A stretch of DNA of 44,587 nt from Halorubrum halophilum (GCF_000739595.1 NZ_BBJP01000050.1:1-44587); one strand, 5' to 3'. Counted from the first letter of the stretch, positions 8,056-17,239 are shown. The notes: generated by a model not told the origin, from the sequence alone. Numbers and translations: made by a program.

Positions 8056-9387
8056 ATGGCTCAAAACGAAGCGAGGGTGTTATCGGAAGTAGATGTCGAA
8101 CGCTCGACCGGGACGATATGCGTGGCGGGTCTCGGGTACGTCGGGCTCTCGGTGGCGGCGGCGTTCGACAGGGCGGGTTGGGACGTGGTGGGATACGACA
8201 TCAGCGAGTCGACCGTCGATCGCCTGCAGCGCGGTAACCCGTCTTCGAACGTCGTCTCCGGACGGGAGCTCTCTGAGCTCGACGTCCACTTCACCACGGA
8301 CCCCGGGTTCGCCTCGGGAGCCGAGTTCGTCATCATCGCCGTGCCGACTCCGACGGACGATCGGGAGAGACCGAACCTCGACTACGTGAAGTCGGCTGGC
8401 GAGACGATCGGCGAGAACCTCTCTCCGGGGACGACGGTCGTCCTCGAGTCGACGGTGTTCCCGGGAGCGACGCGCGAGGTGCTTATTCCGGCGCTCGAAC
8501 GGGCCTCGGGATTCACCGCGGGCGAGGAGTTCGACGTCGGATACTCGCCGGAGCGTATCTCACCGGGCGATCAGAACAGCGGCATCAAGGACGTCGTGAA
8601 GGTCGTTAGCGGGCAGAACGAGGAGGTGCGGGAACGCGTCAGACGGTTGTACAGCGATGTCACCGACGCCGGCGTTCACACCGCGCCCAGCATCGAAGTG
8701 GCCGAGATGACGAAGGTGTTCGAGAACGTCCAGCGCGACGTGAATATCGCCCTCGTAAACGAACTGGCGGTCGCCTGCGACCACCTAGGAATGGAGACCG
8801 ACGACGTACTCGAGGCCGCCGGGACGAAGTGGAACTTCCACGAGTACTCCCCGGGGCTCGTCGGCGGTCACTGCATCCCGGTCGATCCCGCGCATTACGC
8901 TCACAGCTCCGAGGTCGCCGGATTCTCCCCGCAGGTCGTCAACACGGCCCGCGACATGAACGAGTTCATGACGGAGTTCGTCTCGGAACTGACGATTCGC
9001 GGGCTCAACGACTGCGGGAAGGTACCGAAAGAGAGCCGGCTGCTGATACTCGGCCTCTCGTACAAGGCCAACGTGGACGACGTCCGAAACACGAAGGTGG
9101 ACGACCTCATCTCGGAGATGCGACGGTACGACATCTCGATCGCCGGGTACGACCCGCAAGTCGACGACGGAGTGTTGCGATCCGAGTTCGACGTTCCCAT
9201 CTGCGAGGAGCTCTCGTTCGACGGCATCGACGGAGTCATTCTCGCGACGGGTCACGACGAGTTCCGATCCCTGTCCCTCGAAGACGCCCGTTCGGAGATG
9301 AACGAAACACCGCTCTTAGTCGACATCGAGGACATATTCGACGCCGAGGACGCGGAGCGTAACGGATTCGTCTACAAGCAGCTGTGA
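8056..9387 (+). CDS. UDP-sugar 6-dehydrogenase (UDP-Glc/UDP-ManNAc type)
   Basis: The 443-residue protein oxidises a UDP-hexose to a UDP-hexuronic acid with NAD+. It has the Rossmann motif GLGYVGLS (about 25-32), STVFPGATRE, SPERISPGD, the catalytic Cys (about residue 273) in GGHCIPVDP, and the C-terminal LGLSYKANVDDVRNTK. Lengths and motifs are complete. The SPERISPGD form is common in UDP-ManNAc dehydrogenases (WecC) but UDP-glucose dehydrogenase such as AglM of Haloferax cannot be excluded. A TATA-like element (CTATAAC, about 8015) lies about 40 bases upstream of ATG. Confidence 0.92.
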   Translation: MAQNEARVLSEVDVERSTGTICVAGLGYVGLSVAAAFDRAGWDVVGYDISESTVDRLQRGNPSSNVVSGRELSELDVHFTTDPGFASGAEFVIIAVPTPTDDRERPNLDYVKSAGETIGENLSPGTTVVLESTVFPGATREVLIPALERASGFTAGEEFDVGYSPERISPGDQNSGIKDVVKVVSGQNEEVRERVRRLYSDVTDAGVHTAPSIEVAEMTKVFENVQRDVNIALVNELAVACDHLGMETDDVLEAAGTKWNFHEYSPGLVGGHCIPVDPAHYAHSSEVAGFSPQVVNTARDMNEFMTEFVSELTIRGLNDCGKVPKESRLLILGLSYKANVDDVRNTKVDDLISEMRRYDISIAGYDPQVDDGVLRSEFDVPICEELSFDGIDGVILATGHDEFRSLSLEDARSEMNETPLLVDIEDIFDAEDAERNGFVYKQL

Positions 9388-9512
9388 GGTAGTCGCCCCG
9401 ACCCACCGTCGATCTGTGCCGTCGGCTCGCTTCCGTCCCCCGCCGCGGGTGGGTATATCGAGGAACGAGACAGACCTAGCGGCGCGCGTCAGTCGTCAAC
9501 GTGCCGTCGAGC

Positions 9513-11024
9513 TCATGCCGTGAGGTTCCGGTATATCTGTTCGAAGTTGTCCCTGACGGTCCAGTTAGTGACCAGTTCGAGGATCCACGCCAGCGCGACG
9601 AACACGACGACGCCGGCCGGGATGAGGACTACGAGATTCACTAGCGGACTGAACGGGGAGACCGTTCCGAGGTACCAGATGGTGAGGCCCATCGTAACGC
9701 TCGCGATGAACGGGTACACGAACTCGTAGTAGATTTCACCCATCGGGAGGTCGATGGAACGAGACATCACGTAGATGTCGAGCGGCATCATCGGGAAGAC
9801 GTAGATGCCGGTCACGGTGAGCGCCGTTCCGACGATGCCGAGCGTGTTGGTCATCGGGTAGATGAAGATGGCGATCAGAACCACACGGAGCGCGGACAGT
9901 TTCGTAACGTAGTCCGGACGGCCGATGGCTTCCCAGATCGGACCGAACGTCTTGCCGAGCGCGCGGAAAAGCCCGTAGAATGCGAGGACTTGCATGGCTG
10001 GCACGGCGGGCGTCCACTCCTCGCCGAAGACTGCCACGACGAAGTCGGGCGCGATGGCGGCGATGCCGATCGCGGAAGGGAAAGAGACGAGCGCGGTGAC
10101 GCGGAGCGTCTTCAGGAACGCACCTCGGAGGACCTCCTCATCGGTCTGTAGCTTCGAGTACGCCGGAAGCATGACGCGAGTGATCACCTGAGACAGCTCG
10201 GTCGCCGGAGCGTTGGAAAACCGATAGGTGTACTGGTAGTACGCTAGCGCCGTCGGCGTGAGCAACCACCCGACGAAGGCGTCGTCACCCTCGCCATAGA
10301 TAAAAAAGAGGATCGACGAACCCGTGACCCACTTCCCGTAGTTGACGAGGTCCTTGGCGACGTCGAGGTCGAACGACGGGAACGGCCGGTACCCGTGGAT
10401 CACGTACGAGAGGACCAACTTGACGACGTCTGCCGCGAGAAACCCGAAGACGAACGCCCACGCGGTCGGATTGACCAGCGCGTATCCGACGCCGACGAGG
10501 AACTGAGCGGAATCGCCGCCGATCTTGTAGGCGAACTCTTTGTGAAACTCGAGGTTCTTCTGAAAGTAGACGATGCCGGGGTTCCGGAACCCGAGGAGGA
10601 GCGGCGAAAGCCCGATGACACGGATTATTTCGACTGCCCGGGGCTCGTCAAAGAACCATTCTCCCACGGGCGGGGCGATCGCGAAGAGGAGGGAGGCGAT
10701 GAGAACGCCCCGCCCGACCTCCAGCATCCACGTCGTGTTGAGGTGGCTGTCGACGTTCTCCTCGGTCTTCTGGATGAGTGCCTTATTCAACCCGATGTTG
10801 GTGAACTTCTTGGTCGCACTCAGCGTCAACAGCGCGATACCGACGAGGCCGAGCTCGGCCGGGCCGACGAGCCGGGCGAGAACCGCGAGCATCCCCAACT
10901 GGAGCAGTCGGCCGACGATGTTCTGCCCCATCAGCCACCCCGCGCTTTTCACGGTCCGTTCGGCGATCGTCCCCTCCGGTTTCAGCCCCTTGATCCGGAC
11001 GAGAAGGCGTTCGAGTAGACTCAT
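9513..11024 (-). CDS. Oligosaccharide flippase (Wzx/AglR-like, MOP superfamily)
   Basis: The 503-residue protein has 12-14 predicted membrane segments and the polysaccharide-export pattern: an N-terminal SAGWLMGQNIVGRLLQLGML with LARLVGPAELGLVGIA, then GFRNPGIVYFQKNLEFHKEF in the middle and PAVPAMQVLAFYGLFRALGK near two thirds. Members flip lipid-linked oligosaccharides to the outer membrane face. In Haloferax AglR has this role in N-glycosylation. The gene converges with the dehydrogenase gene and is probably read with the GT2 gene upstream (200-base gap). Confidence 0.87.
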   Translation of the reverse strand: MSLLERLLVRIKGLKPEGTIAERTVKSAGWLMGQNIVGRLLQLGMLAVLARLVGPAELGLVGIALLTLSATKKFTNIGLNKALIQKTEENVDSHLNTTWMLEVGRGVLIASLLFAIAPPVGEWFFDEPRAVEIIRVIGLSPLLLGFRNPGIVYFQKNLEFHKEFAYKIGGDSAQFLVGVGYALVNPTAWAFVFGFLAADVVKLVLSYVIHGYRPFPSFDLDVAKDLVNYGKWVTGSSILFFIYGEGDDAFVGWLLTPTALAYYQYTYRFSNAPATELSQVITRVMLPAYSKLQTDEEVLRGAFLKTLRVTALVSFPSAIGIAAIAPDFVVAVFGEEWTPAVPAMQVLAFYGLFRALGKTFGPIWEAIGRPDYVTKLSALRVVLIAIFIYPMTNTLGIVGTALTVTGIYVFPMMPLDIYVMSRSIDLPMGEIYYEFVYPFIASVTMGLTIWYLGTVSPFSPLVNLVVLIPAGVVVFVALAWILELVTNWTVRDNFEQIYRNLTA

Positions 11025-11224
11025 TGGATCCGCTCCGAACGAGATGTCGGACTGTGCAGTGATGCATCGATATTCGACGACCTCGAACGCCCCATTTTAC
11101 CGGAACAAGCGTTGTTCAGCACTATGTAATTGCTCTCCTAATCTCCGATGTCGTCGAAAGAAACTCTCGACCGGCTCGACACCGGTGCGTCCTCTGTCCG
11201 GCCGCGAAGTCCTCTGCGGGGCGA

Positions 11225-12286
11225 TCACTGGTAACTGGGTCCGTCCGTGTGGACAGCACGGTCGAAGGCCAAGACGAGCAGAACCGACACCGCGGCGACG
11301 ATATACATCACTACTGCGCCGACCATGCCCCTCGGTTCGTCAGCATCGCCCAGACGAGTCGAAAACGGAAGGAGTTGGACCGTTCCGGCTGTCGCGGTCG
11401 CGCCAGCGAAGGCAGCCAACAATCCTATTGGGTGACCCTTTGCGGGAGGATACTTGACCCGGAGCCGCCACAGAAAGTTCCGCAGTAGCATCTGCGAGAC
11501 GTTGACGATGTACTCCTCGTACTGGATGTGGCTGTCCTCCTCGTCGTATACAGCCGGAAGCGGAACGTCGGCGATATCCGCTCCGGCGATATTGAGCCTC
11601 ACGAGGAGGTCGTTCAAGTAGCCGTAGTACTCGTACATCTCCTCGACGGAGACGCGTTCGAGAACGTCGGTTCGAACCGCGGTGTACCCGTTCTGCGGAT
11701 CTGTGACCTCCCAGTAGCCGCTCGCCACTCGCGTTAGGAGCGTCAGTATGGAGTTTCCGAACAGTCTGAATTGGGGCATCTCGCGGCTGTGTTCGTCGTT
11801 CGACAGTCTATCTCCTTTCGTGTAGTCGGCTTCCCCGGCGACGATCGGATCGAGGAACCGCGAAAGCTGGGTAGGATCCATCTGCCCGTCGGCGTCTATC
11901 GTCGCGACGATGGCGGTATCATCCTCCAGTGCAAACTGATACCCGGTCTTTATTGCCCCACCGGCACCGAGGTTCTCCTCGTGATGGATCGCGACGGTCC
12001 GCCCGATGGCGTAGAATTCGTCCACATTCTCGGCGAGTTCATCGCTTTCGAGATGCAGCTCGCTGATGCTCGGTAGGCCGTTGTCACGGCGGTCGGCGTC
12101 GGATGACGCGTCTGTTGCTTCGGCTTCCGCCGCAGTGCGGATCGCCTCCGGTGTCTCGTCGTCCGAACAGTCTTCAACGACGTACACGCGATCCACGTAC
12201 TCCGGGATGTCGCGGATGACATCGCCGACGAAGTCCGCCTCGTTGTATGCCGGGATGATAACGCCGACAGGGTGGGATTCGTACAT
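11225..12286 (-). CDS. GT2 glycosyltransferase with C-terminal membrane segments (DPM/AglJ-like)
   Basis: The GT-A domain begins VGVIIPAYNEADFVGDVI and has VVEDCSDDETPEAI, ENLGAGGAIKTGYQFAL and the metal-binding TIDADGQMDP. A PQNGYTAVRTDVLERV acceptor region follows. The last about 70 residues hold two hydrophobic segments (LLAAFAGATATAGTVQLLPF and VGAVVMYIVAAVSVLLVLAF). This layout matches dolichol-phosphate sugar transferases that charge the lipid carrier, as AglJ does in Haloferax. An insertion at about residues 55-80 (DASSDADRRDNG) is acidic and probably a loop. The sugar is unknown. Confidence 0.87.
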   Translation of the reverse strand: MYESHPVGVIIPAYNEADFVGDVIRDIPEYVDRVYVVEDCSDDETPEAIRTAAEAEATDASSDADRRDNGLPSISELHLESDELAENVDEFYAIGRTVAIHHEENLGAGGAIKTGYQFALEDDTAIVATIDADGQMDPTQLSRFLDPIVAGEADYTKGDRLSNDEHSREMPQFRLFGNSILTLLTRVASGYWEVTDPQNGYTAVRTDVLERVSVEEMYEYYGYLNDLLVRLNIAGADIADVPLPAVYDEEDSHIQYEEYIVNVSQMLLRNFLWRLRVKYPPAKGHPIGLLAAFAGATATAGTVQLLPFSTRLGDADEPRGMVGAVVMYIVAAVSVLLVLAFDRAVHTDGPSYQ

Positions 12287-12460
12287 GCTAGGTGCCCGTT
12301 GCAGCTGGTCTGAAGCGCAGATGGCTACGGGGACGGCTAGGCCGAGCCATCGGCCGACGCTAGCCGATCGTAGCGTCGCACTCCGGATCGCTTTCTCTCG
12401 GTCGCCGTCGGCGGACCGCAGTGTATCGATCCGGCCTCACGTATTCCCAGAGCGAGTGGA

Positions 12461-12529
12461 GGACTTTGTTATGAGTATCTTAGCAAATCATCCGGGTGCC
12501 GGACTTCGTTATGGGTATCGTAAACAGCC
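12461..12529. repeat. Two imperfect 29-bp direct repeats, 40-bp period
   Basis: GGACTTTGTTATGAGTATC (12461) and GGACTTCGTTATGGGTATC (12501) start two similar 29-base units. They lie between the GT2 gene and the tnpB remnant, next to the hairpin at 12529, at the right-end side of that IS element. Confidence 0.6.
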
Positions 12530-12548
12530 TCGGGCGCGGTGGCCCGAG
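12529..12548 (-). mobile_element. Right-end hairpin of the tnpB remnant
   Basis: CTCGGGC and GCCCGAG form a perfect 7-bp stem around a 6-base loop, 16 bases beyond the tnpB stop. It is followed on the plus strand by ACTTTTCT, so it could also terminate transcription towards higher coordinates. Placement fits the subterminal palindrome of an IS200/605 right end. Confidence 0.6.
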
Positions 12549-12563
12549 ACTTTTCTAATTTCC

Positions 12564-13290
12564 TCAGCCGTGCGCTAGCACTCCCTGCTCGGCAAGCGAG
12601 CGGGATGAGGGTGGGCGGCTTACACGCCCCGACCCGGACAGACGCACCAACCGAACCTGCGGTTGGGTTTTGTGAGTCCGGTAATTCGTATTGTTACCGT
12701 TGAGTTTCGCCTTCTCGCGCCATGCGATGTTCACCGACGCGTTCCGGTCGGCGTGGTCTTGCACCACGTCGCACTCGTCGTTCGTACACCGGAACCGCCG
12801 GCCCTTGACGACTGCCCCGCTCACCACAGCACGAACACGTCTTCGAGTTGTAGTAACCCTCTACGGTATCCGTCGGAATCCCCCGCCACGTCGCCTTGTA
12901 CGAAACGAACTTCTCGAACTTGTGGAACGGCAGTTTGTGCAATCGGCGGTTCATATACGACCCGTACTTGATTTCGTCGCGGATACCGCTCATATCCTCG
13001 AACACGATAACCGGATTCGAAAACTGTTCTGCGAACTCCACGACAGCACGGGAGAGACGATGCAACACCCACTTGGTGAACCTCTCTTCCTTGTCACCGA
13101 GTTTCCGGTGGATACTCGGCTTCCCGTGTTCCTGACAGCGTTTCGTGATCGTGTGGTAGCGTTGACGTTCCTGTTTGACTCGTCCATAATCGAGGACGAG
13201 CGTACCCTTCGTCCGCATCATCTCGCGGTCGAGAGCGGTGAGCGAGACATTGCGCTCGTTGATGTCCACGCCAACCACAGTATCGGCGGT
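12564..13290 (-). pseudogene. tnpB: TnpB remnant: N-terminally deleted and frameshifted
   Basis: Translation on the minus strand gives RuvC-I (VVGVDINERNVSLTAL, Asp present), RuvC-II (PVIVFEDMSGIRD, Glu present) and the first zinc knuckle CSCCG. The frame then shifts near 12825-12835 and continues as KGRRFRCTNDECD and DHADRNASVNIA (second zinc pair and RuvC-III Asp). The first about 150 residues normally found before RuvC-I are absent. The homology begins at about 13290, directly at the 3' end of the DUF7344 gene. The combination of deletion and frameshift makes it nonfunctional. Confidence 0.85.
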
Positions 13291-13291
13291 A

Positions 13292-13618
13292 TCAGATGCT
13301 TGGACTGTGGGTCTCCGAGATCGGTTCGAGAAGTGCTTCAAGAAGTTCGTCACCGTCGTACCGGACTATCTCGGAACGGGAGTCGAAATTAAACGTATCA
13401 ATTGTACCGAATTTGGGAAGGTGGCTATGGTGTAGGGCGATTGCGAGTTTGTCACGCTCGTCTGGTGTCGGATCCTGCCTTTGGAGGTGACTAACCAAGT
13501 CGCTGATCGATACGTGATCTGTCTCAGTTTCTTGGAGGAAATAGATAATACACCGTCGCTCGTACTGGTCTAATAGTGCGAATCGTTGATTTATTTCTTC
13601 CGTGGTGTATTCACCCAT
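13292..13618 (-). CDS. DUF7344-type winged-helix protein
   Basis: The 108-residue protein starts MGEYTTEEINQRFALLDQYE and shows the DUF7344 pattern: ERRCIIYFLQE, DLVSHLQRQ, then IALHHSHLPKFGTIDTFNFD and RSEIVRYDGDELLEALLEPI. It probably binds DNA as a small winged helix. The last residues (SETHSPSI) lie at the junction with the truncated tnpB, so the natural C-terminus may have been changed by the IS element. The strand and orientation suggest it stands alone with its own promoter. Confidence 0.72.
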   Translation of the reverse strand: MGEYTTEEINQRFALLDQYERRCIIYFLQETETDHVSISDLVSHLQRQDPTPDERDKLAIALHHSHLPKFGTIDTFNFDSRSEIVRYDGDELLEALLEPISETHSPSI

Positions 13619-13914
13619 GCTCTCGCCTCACCTGCGACATTTGCTCCCATTGTCATATAATTATTGGTTGATTGAAGTTTCTGAAGAATAGTCAGGAGTC
13701 GCTCTACTGGCGGGTGAGAGAGTCAAACGCGAGTGATCCCCGACTGAAATGCCGAGAGGTGTTCTCTTTTTGTGAAACGAGGACATTTTGATGCTGACTA
13801 CACGGTCTGTATCTCGCACAGTGTTCTTGATACCTGTTGAGCAGTTCAACCAGCAAAGGGGTACGTGAGTCCCCTGTACTGATCGGAACCATGTCAAAAT
13901 GTATCACTTACCAA
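13619..13914. other. Intergenic stretch, no gene supported
   Basis: The reverse-strand frame 13704-13907 (MIHFDMVPISTGDSRTPLL...) has a transposase-like flavour but no recognisable motif. A 9-bp inverted repeat ACATTTTGA/TCAAAATGT occurs at about 13783 and 13891. It may be IS debris. Confidence 0.3.
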
Positions 13915-13967
13915 ATTGACATCCTCCCCGCGCTGAAGCGCGAGGCTTCCTCCTCGAACTTCCGTAA
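13915..13967 (-). mobile_element. PATE-like mini-element after the GT4 stop
   Basis: Read on the minus strand, a TTAC (13964-13967) is followed by a 49-bp body: GGAAGTTCGAGGAGGAAGCC, the hairpin CGCGC-TGAA/TTCA-GCGCG, and the end GTCAAT. Body length and both borders match the element at 38897 (49 bp) and the interrupted ones at 16477 (51 bp) and 36585 (50 bp). TTAC adjacency fits IS200/605 insertion chemistry. It starts 5 bases after the GT4 stop on the same strand. Confidence 0.75.
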
Positions 13968-13972
13968 TTCCA

Positions 13973-15103
13973 TCATCCGGTATCCTCTGTGCATCGACAC
14001 GTCCCCTCTACATCGAGCGTATACACGTTCCGCGTCCGTTCGGCAACTTGGTCCCAGTCGAACGCTTGGATCATTTCCCGGTTCCGCTGTCCCATCTCTT
14101 GGAGCTGCTCGCGATCATCTATCGCCTTTCGGAGCGCAATCTGGAGTCCTGCAGAGTCTTTCGGATCGTACAGGTGCCCTCCGTCGGAGCCGATCAGTCC
14201 GGGAAGACATCCCAGCATCGGCGCCACGACGGCGCGCTCGAACGTCATCGCCAGTACCGCGCTACCGGAGGTGAGTATCGAGTCGAAGGGAAGTGCCACC
14301 GCATCCGCAGCGTGCATGTACAGCTGAATGTCGTCATTAGGGACGTACTCGAGGACCGTGTGTACTCGATCAGCACCGGTACTAGCCTCTTCAACGCGGT
14401 TTTCCACGTCTTCGTTCAACGGATTCCCGACAACGAGGAGTCGCGCGTCCCCAGAAACGTGCTTGAACGTCTCGATCAGCGTTGGGACGTTCTTGTAGGG
14501 TCGGATCAACCCAAAGAAGGCTACAACGGGCACGTCGGGTGGAAGATCGAGTCGAGCACGGGCTGTCGACTGCGAGATATTATTCTCGTAGACGCCCAAG
14601 AAGTGTCCGTGGGGAACGACGCGAACGCGGTTCGCGACTCGGTCGGGAAGTCGGTACGTCTCTTCGACGGATTCGATCGCCTCCTCACAGTGAACGACGA
14701 TCCTATCGGCGAGACGTGCAACTGCGTGTCTGACCGCGAGTTCGCTACGCGGGGTAGCTCGTTCGTGGTCGAGGAGGTTGTGGACGGTCCAGACAATCCG
14801 GACTCCGAGTGCTCGCAACAGGACGAGTTCGAAAATAAGCCTCACACCGAGCAGTACAGCAATTACAGCAGGAAACCGGCGGTTGGTGGTGACGAAGCGG
14901 TCCAACCAGTGAATGTGGAAGACATCCGGCACCCCATGACGACGAACGCCCACGAGGAGCGGAAACGCCCAACCACCATCCGTCGCCGTGACTTCGACAC
15001 CTCGGTTCTCTAACGCCGCGATCAGTTCGGACTGATACGGGTTCGAACCTCTGTAATCCGGGCACATCAACACCGAGATTCGGTCGTCGTCGGGATCAAT
15101 CAT
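13973..15103 (-). CDS. GT4-type glycosyltransferase
   Basis: The 376-residue GT-B protein has DVFHIHWLDRF and VWTVHNLLDHE in the N-terminal domain, VRVVPHGHFLGVY at the domain linker, VVAFFGLIRPYKNVPTLIE at the start of the donor domain, and SILTSGSAVLAMTFERAVVA in place of the usual E-x7-E; the first Glu is replaced, as in some archaeal GT4 subgroups. It would transfer a sugar to a lipid-linked acceptor. The C-terminus ends CRCTEDTG just before a PATE element. It is divergent from the FG-GAP gene. Confidence 0.85.
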   Translation of the reverse strand: MIDPDDDRISVLMCPDYRGSNPYQSELIAALENRGVEVTATDGGWAFPLLVGVRRHGVPDVFHIHWLDRFVTTNRRFPAVIAVLLGVRLIFELVLLRALGVRIVWTVHNLLDHERATPRSELAVRHAVARLADRIVVHCEEAIESVEETYRLPDRVANRVRVVPHGHFLGVYENNISQSTARARLDLPPDVPVVAFFGLIRPYKNVPTLIETFKHVSGDARLLVVGNPLNEDVENRVEEASTGADRVHTVLEYVPNDDIQLYMHAADAVALPFDSILTSGSAVLAMTFERAVVAPMLGCLPGLIGSDGGHLYDPKDSAGLQIALRKAIDDREQLQEMGQRNREMIQAFDWDQVAERTRNVYTLDVEGTCRCTEDTG

Positions 15104-15322
15104 GCCACCGTCCGGTCGTGCTCTCCAACGTCATACGGCAGACGAGACTGACCACGGATATTGTTATGAAGTTTTGAATAGGCAGCAATCGACGTTTTGC
15201 CCCGGAATCCGCGAAACGAGTTTCGGACTCGTCGGCAGGCCGAGAAATGGGTGGAGCGGATCGGGTGAATACATCTCGTTTAAGATGTGTTTACTCTTGC
15301 CCGGGCGGTCCGGAATTCCTGT

Positions 15323-16456
15323 ATGAAGTTCCAACACGAACGCATCGACGATGACCCTCCCTGCGGTCGGCTCACGTTCTGCCTCACGTCCGATCTTACC
15401 GGAAACGGGCGACCCGACGTGATCGTCGGCGGAATGGGCGCGAAGAAGGAGGTGAACGTACTCGGGAAACGGATCATACTCCGGTATCTGCCGGTCGTCG
15501 GAAGTGCGATTAAGCATCTAGAATCCAATATATTCTGGTACGAGAACCCTGGTTGGGAGCGCCATGAGGTCGCACGGATACCCGAGCTCTCGGTCGGCGG
15601 ATCGATCGGTGACCTCGACGGCGACGGGACGCCCGAACTCGTGGTCGGACAGAACGGTGAGACCGATCTCTACTGGTTCGATATTCCGTCGAACCCGCGA
15701 CACACATGGTCCCGTCACTTGATTACCGACGAGTTCCGGAAGTACCATGACACGGAGATCGCCGACGTCGACGACGATGGCGAGCCGGAAGTCGTCATTC
15801 TCTCACAACAGAGCGAGACAGTCTGCTACTACGACGTTCCGGAAGACCCCACTGTCTCTCCCTGGCCCGACGATCACCGACACATGATCGCCGAGAACCT
15901 GAGCGTCGAAGGCGTTGCGGTGACCGACCTGGACGACGACGGGACTACCGAACTCGTCGCCGGACCGAACGTGTTTCGTCGGAACGGGTCCGCCGACGAC
16001 TGGGACCGCGAACGCCTCGGTGATGACTGGCAGTGGACGCGGGTCGGTATCGCAGACCTCGACGGTGACGGCGACAGAGAGATCGTCTTAACTGAGGGTG
16101 ACTTACCGTACCAAGGCGATCGACGAGGGCGTGTGGGCGTGTTCGACCCGCCGGACTGGTCCCTGACGACGCTCGACGACGACCTGTTCAATCCACACAC
16201 AATCCAGATTGAGGACTTCGACGGCGACGGCCGACCGGACCTGCTCGTCGCCGAGATGGGTCTGGAGGGCACAGAGGACCCGAGGATGTTCGTCTACCGG
16301 AACACCGGCATGGGATTCGAGCGCGTCAAGATCAGTAGGGGGATCGCGACTCACGAGGCAAAGACAGCCGACCTCACTGGTGACGGTTCGCTCGACGTTG
16401 TCGGAAAATCGTACGGGCCCGACTGTCACGTTGATGCTTGGTACCGTCGAGATTGA
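15323..16456 (+). CDS. FG-GAP/VCBS repeat protein (beta-propeller)
   Basis: From ATG 15323 the protein is 377 residues and starts MKFQHERIDDDPPCGRLTF; the frame could begin at GTG 15287 but the downstream start matches the usual N-terminus. It has about seven repeats with calcium-binding D-x-D-x-D-G loops: DLTGNGRPD, DLDGDGTPE, DVDDDGEPE, DLDDDGTTE, DLDGDGDRE, DFDGDGRPD and DLTGDGSLD. The fold is a beta-propeller. No signal peptide is visible, so it may act in the cytoplasm or leave by an unknown route. Such proteins recur in haloarchaeal glycan clusters; the role is unknown. Confidence 0.85.
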   Translation: MKFQHERIDDDPPCGRLTFCLTSDLTGNGRPDVIVGGMGAKKEVNVLGKRIILRYLPVVGSAIKHLESNIFWYENPGWERHEVARIPELSVGGSIGDLDGDGTPELVVGQNGETDLYWFDIPSNPRHTWSRHLITDEFRKYHDTEIADVDDDGEPEVVILSQQSETVCYYDVPEDPTVSPWPDDHRHMIAENLSVEGVAVTDLDDDGTTELVAGPNVFRRNGSADDWDRERLGDDWQWTRVGIADLDGDGDREIVLTEGDLPYQGDRRGRVGVFDPPDWSLTTLDDDLFNPHTIQIEDFDGDGRPDLLVAEMGLEGTEDPRMFVYRNTGMGFERVKISRGIATHEAKTADLTGDGSLDVVGKSYGPDCHVDAWYRRD

Positions 16457-16488
16457 GTATCGAAATCGTCCGGAGATTACGGAAAATT

Positions 16489-17239
16489 GGCTCTGTTGAA
16501 ATCCTATTCTTCAGATATATTCTCGCCTGAAACAGCCGGTCGATGAAAACTGCTTACTTACCACCTGATTCTCTGTAGACGTAGATAGAATCAATGCATA
16601 GGTAGATTTTGACTCCCTCAGAAACGATTATGCTTCTGACCCGAGCGTGGGCGTTCGGTCCATGCGATTGTTCATCCATTCACCAATGAATCCACCAATT
16701 ACTCCAATTACCATAATGACAACCGTCATAATACCTAAGGTGGCCACACCTGCTCCAACTGAGGAGATAACCATCAGCCAAGAGTCTCCGACAGCATCCA
16801 CGAGGATTGAATGTCCCCACCAGTCAACGACTGTTACTCCACTCTGCCAGAGGATAATCGGGATACCCCCAGTTAGCCCGGTTACTACGCCTGCATGGGT
16901 TCCTTTGATTGGCTGTGACTGGTATAGATACCCTGAAATTATGGATGCAATGAACACTGGCGTTGCTGAAACCGGGTCAGGCGTGAGTACCCAATTAATC
17001 CCGAAAGTAAATGGAATCGAAGCGATTCCGAGGAGGACCGCTGTGCGAAACTGTCCGTAATTTATGTTCTTACGGAATCTGCTGAGCGGGGTCATATCTG
17101 TTCATTAATAATTTCATTCTGTATATAAATCTGTTTCCCCCCTTACGGGAAATGTCATCGTGCTAAATGGGGTGTCCTTCACCTGTACTGACCGCGACTG
17201 GGTGAGAATATATCACTTGCTGAGGATTTCAACAGAGCC
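16489..17239. mobile_element. Non-autonomous IS6-like element carrying a DUF5518 gene
   Basis: The 751-bp unit starts GGCTCTGTTGAAATCCT and ends with the exact 17-bp inverted copy. Inside, after 8 unlike bases, a second block GATATATTCTC(G/A)CC is also inverted, so the termini are about 38 bp. It is flanked by a perfect 8-bp duplication GGAAAATT (16481-16488 and 17240-17247). The tip sequence GG-CTGTTG and 8-bp duplication fit the IS6 family. There is no transposase; the only gene is the reverse-strand DUF5518 protein. Confidence 0.85.
16628..17095 (-). CDS. DUF5518 membrane protein, transposon cargo
   Basis: The 155-residue protein has four to five hydrophobic segments: FRTAVLLGIASIPFTFGIN, PVFIASIISGYLYQS, the conserved-looking GTHAGVVTGLTGGIPIILWQ, VSSVGAG-like residues 105-120 and GIMTVVIMVIGVIGGFIGEW. 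This is the DUF5518 layout of small haloarchaeal membrane proteins of unknown function. It lies wholly inside the 751-bp IS6-like element, about 140 bases from each end, and its sequence is less GC-rich than the glycan genes. It is therefore mobile cargo and not part of the glycan pathway. Confidence 0.8.
   Translation of the reverse strand: MTPLSRFRKNINYGQFRTAVLLGIASIPFTFGINWVLTPDPVSATPVFIASIISGYLYQSQPIKGTHAGVVTGLTGGIPIILWQSGVTVVDWWGHSILVDAVGDSWLMVISSVGAGVATLGIMTVVIMVIGVIGGFIGEWMNNRMDRTPTLGSEA

Noticed and set aside
13704-13907. Reverse frame MIHFDMVPISTG...
   Set aside because: Possible transposase scrap, but no motif supports it and it ends without conserved features.
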